Made by a program: the position numbers and the translations under genes
Shown here: one piece after another, positions 5,547-5,581 of the stretch
How the letters are laid out: every line of letters starts with the position of its first letter
Position numbering within the stretch: position 1 is the stretch's first letter
Source of the DNA: CAZGRP01 sp964527995
GTDB lineage: Bacteria; Zhuqueibacterota; Zhuqueibacteria; Oceanimicrobiales; CAZGRP01
NCBI GenBank assembly: GCA_964527995.1
Contig: CAZGRP010000129.1
Span: 1-5,581, forward strand
Direction of reading: 5' to 3'
Length of the DNA: 5,581 nucleotides
Notes under the pieces: model-generated
The model's input: only the letters and a program-made list of their open reading frames with translations
The model's database searches: none
Told to the model about the DNA's origin: nothing

Positions 5547-5581
5547 GGCATGGCCCGGCGCTAGCGCGGCCGGAAGAGGTT

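Noticed and set aside
5561..5581. Possible C-terminus of an upstream gene ending in a TAG at 5561-5563
   Set aside because: Only six codons before the stop are visible in that frame, far too few to support a coding call, though a closely packed upstream gene is plausible.
1..5581. Search for a novel defence, mobile or CRISPR system
   Set aside because: There are no repeat-spacer arrays, transposase or integrase motifs, terminal inverted repeats, toxin-antitoxin pairs or nuclease domains; most genes are conserved housekeeping functions.

Overview
This window reads as an ordinary chromosomal segment of a fairly GC-rich, probably Gram-negative bacterium. Every supported gene lies on the minus strand, so the window is best read from its right end to its left. 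The gene content, the TPR protein with an 'HVQT' N-terminal module, and a good sigma-54 (-24/-12) promoter suggest an Acidobacteriota- or 'Deltaproteobacteria'-like organism. That lineage is a guess from protein style and was not tested by any search.

From 5546 down to 800, six genes are packed tightly, probably as one transcription unit that starts beyond the right edge: rsmD (16S rRNA m2G966 methyltransferase), coaD (phosphopantetheine adenylyltransferase), pta (phosphate acetyltransferase), a class I (subgroup Ib-like) aspartate aminotransferase, a small FmdB-type zinc-ribbon protein, and a cytoplasmic TPR protein. rsmD/coaD overlap by 4 bases (ATGA), coaD/pta by 4 bases (TTGA, with a TTG start for pta), and pta/aminotransferase by 8 bases, so these four are probably translationally coupled. 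The last two follow after gaps of 56 and 27 bases. coaD makes dephospho-CoA for the CoA pool and Pta converts acetyl-CoA to acetyl-phosphate, so the block has a CoA/acetyl-CoA core, with amino-acid nitrogen transfer and one rRNA modification enzyme.

Left of the TPR gene, bases 553-799 hold no gene. They contain a near-consensus sigma-54 promoter (647-663), pointing left, and a 6-bp-stem hairpin in the predicted leader (604-622). They drive a small secreted protein (91-552) with a clear signal peptide and a predicted all-beta fold. After its stop, a second start codon with a strong ribosome binding site at 45 probably opens another gene, of which only 15 codons are visible.

I found no tRNA, rRNA, CRISPR array, insertion sequence or clear intrinsic terminator. 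No system here looks clearly new. The parts most worth a second look are the sigma-54-controlled secreted protein with its structured leader, and the TPR protein with its unnamed N-terminal module and its distinctive C-terminal tail.
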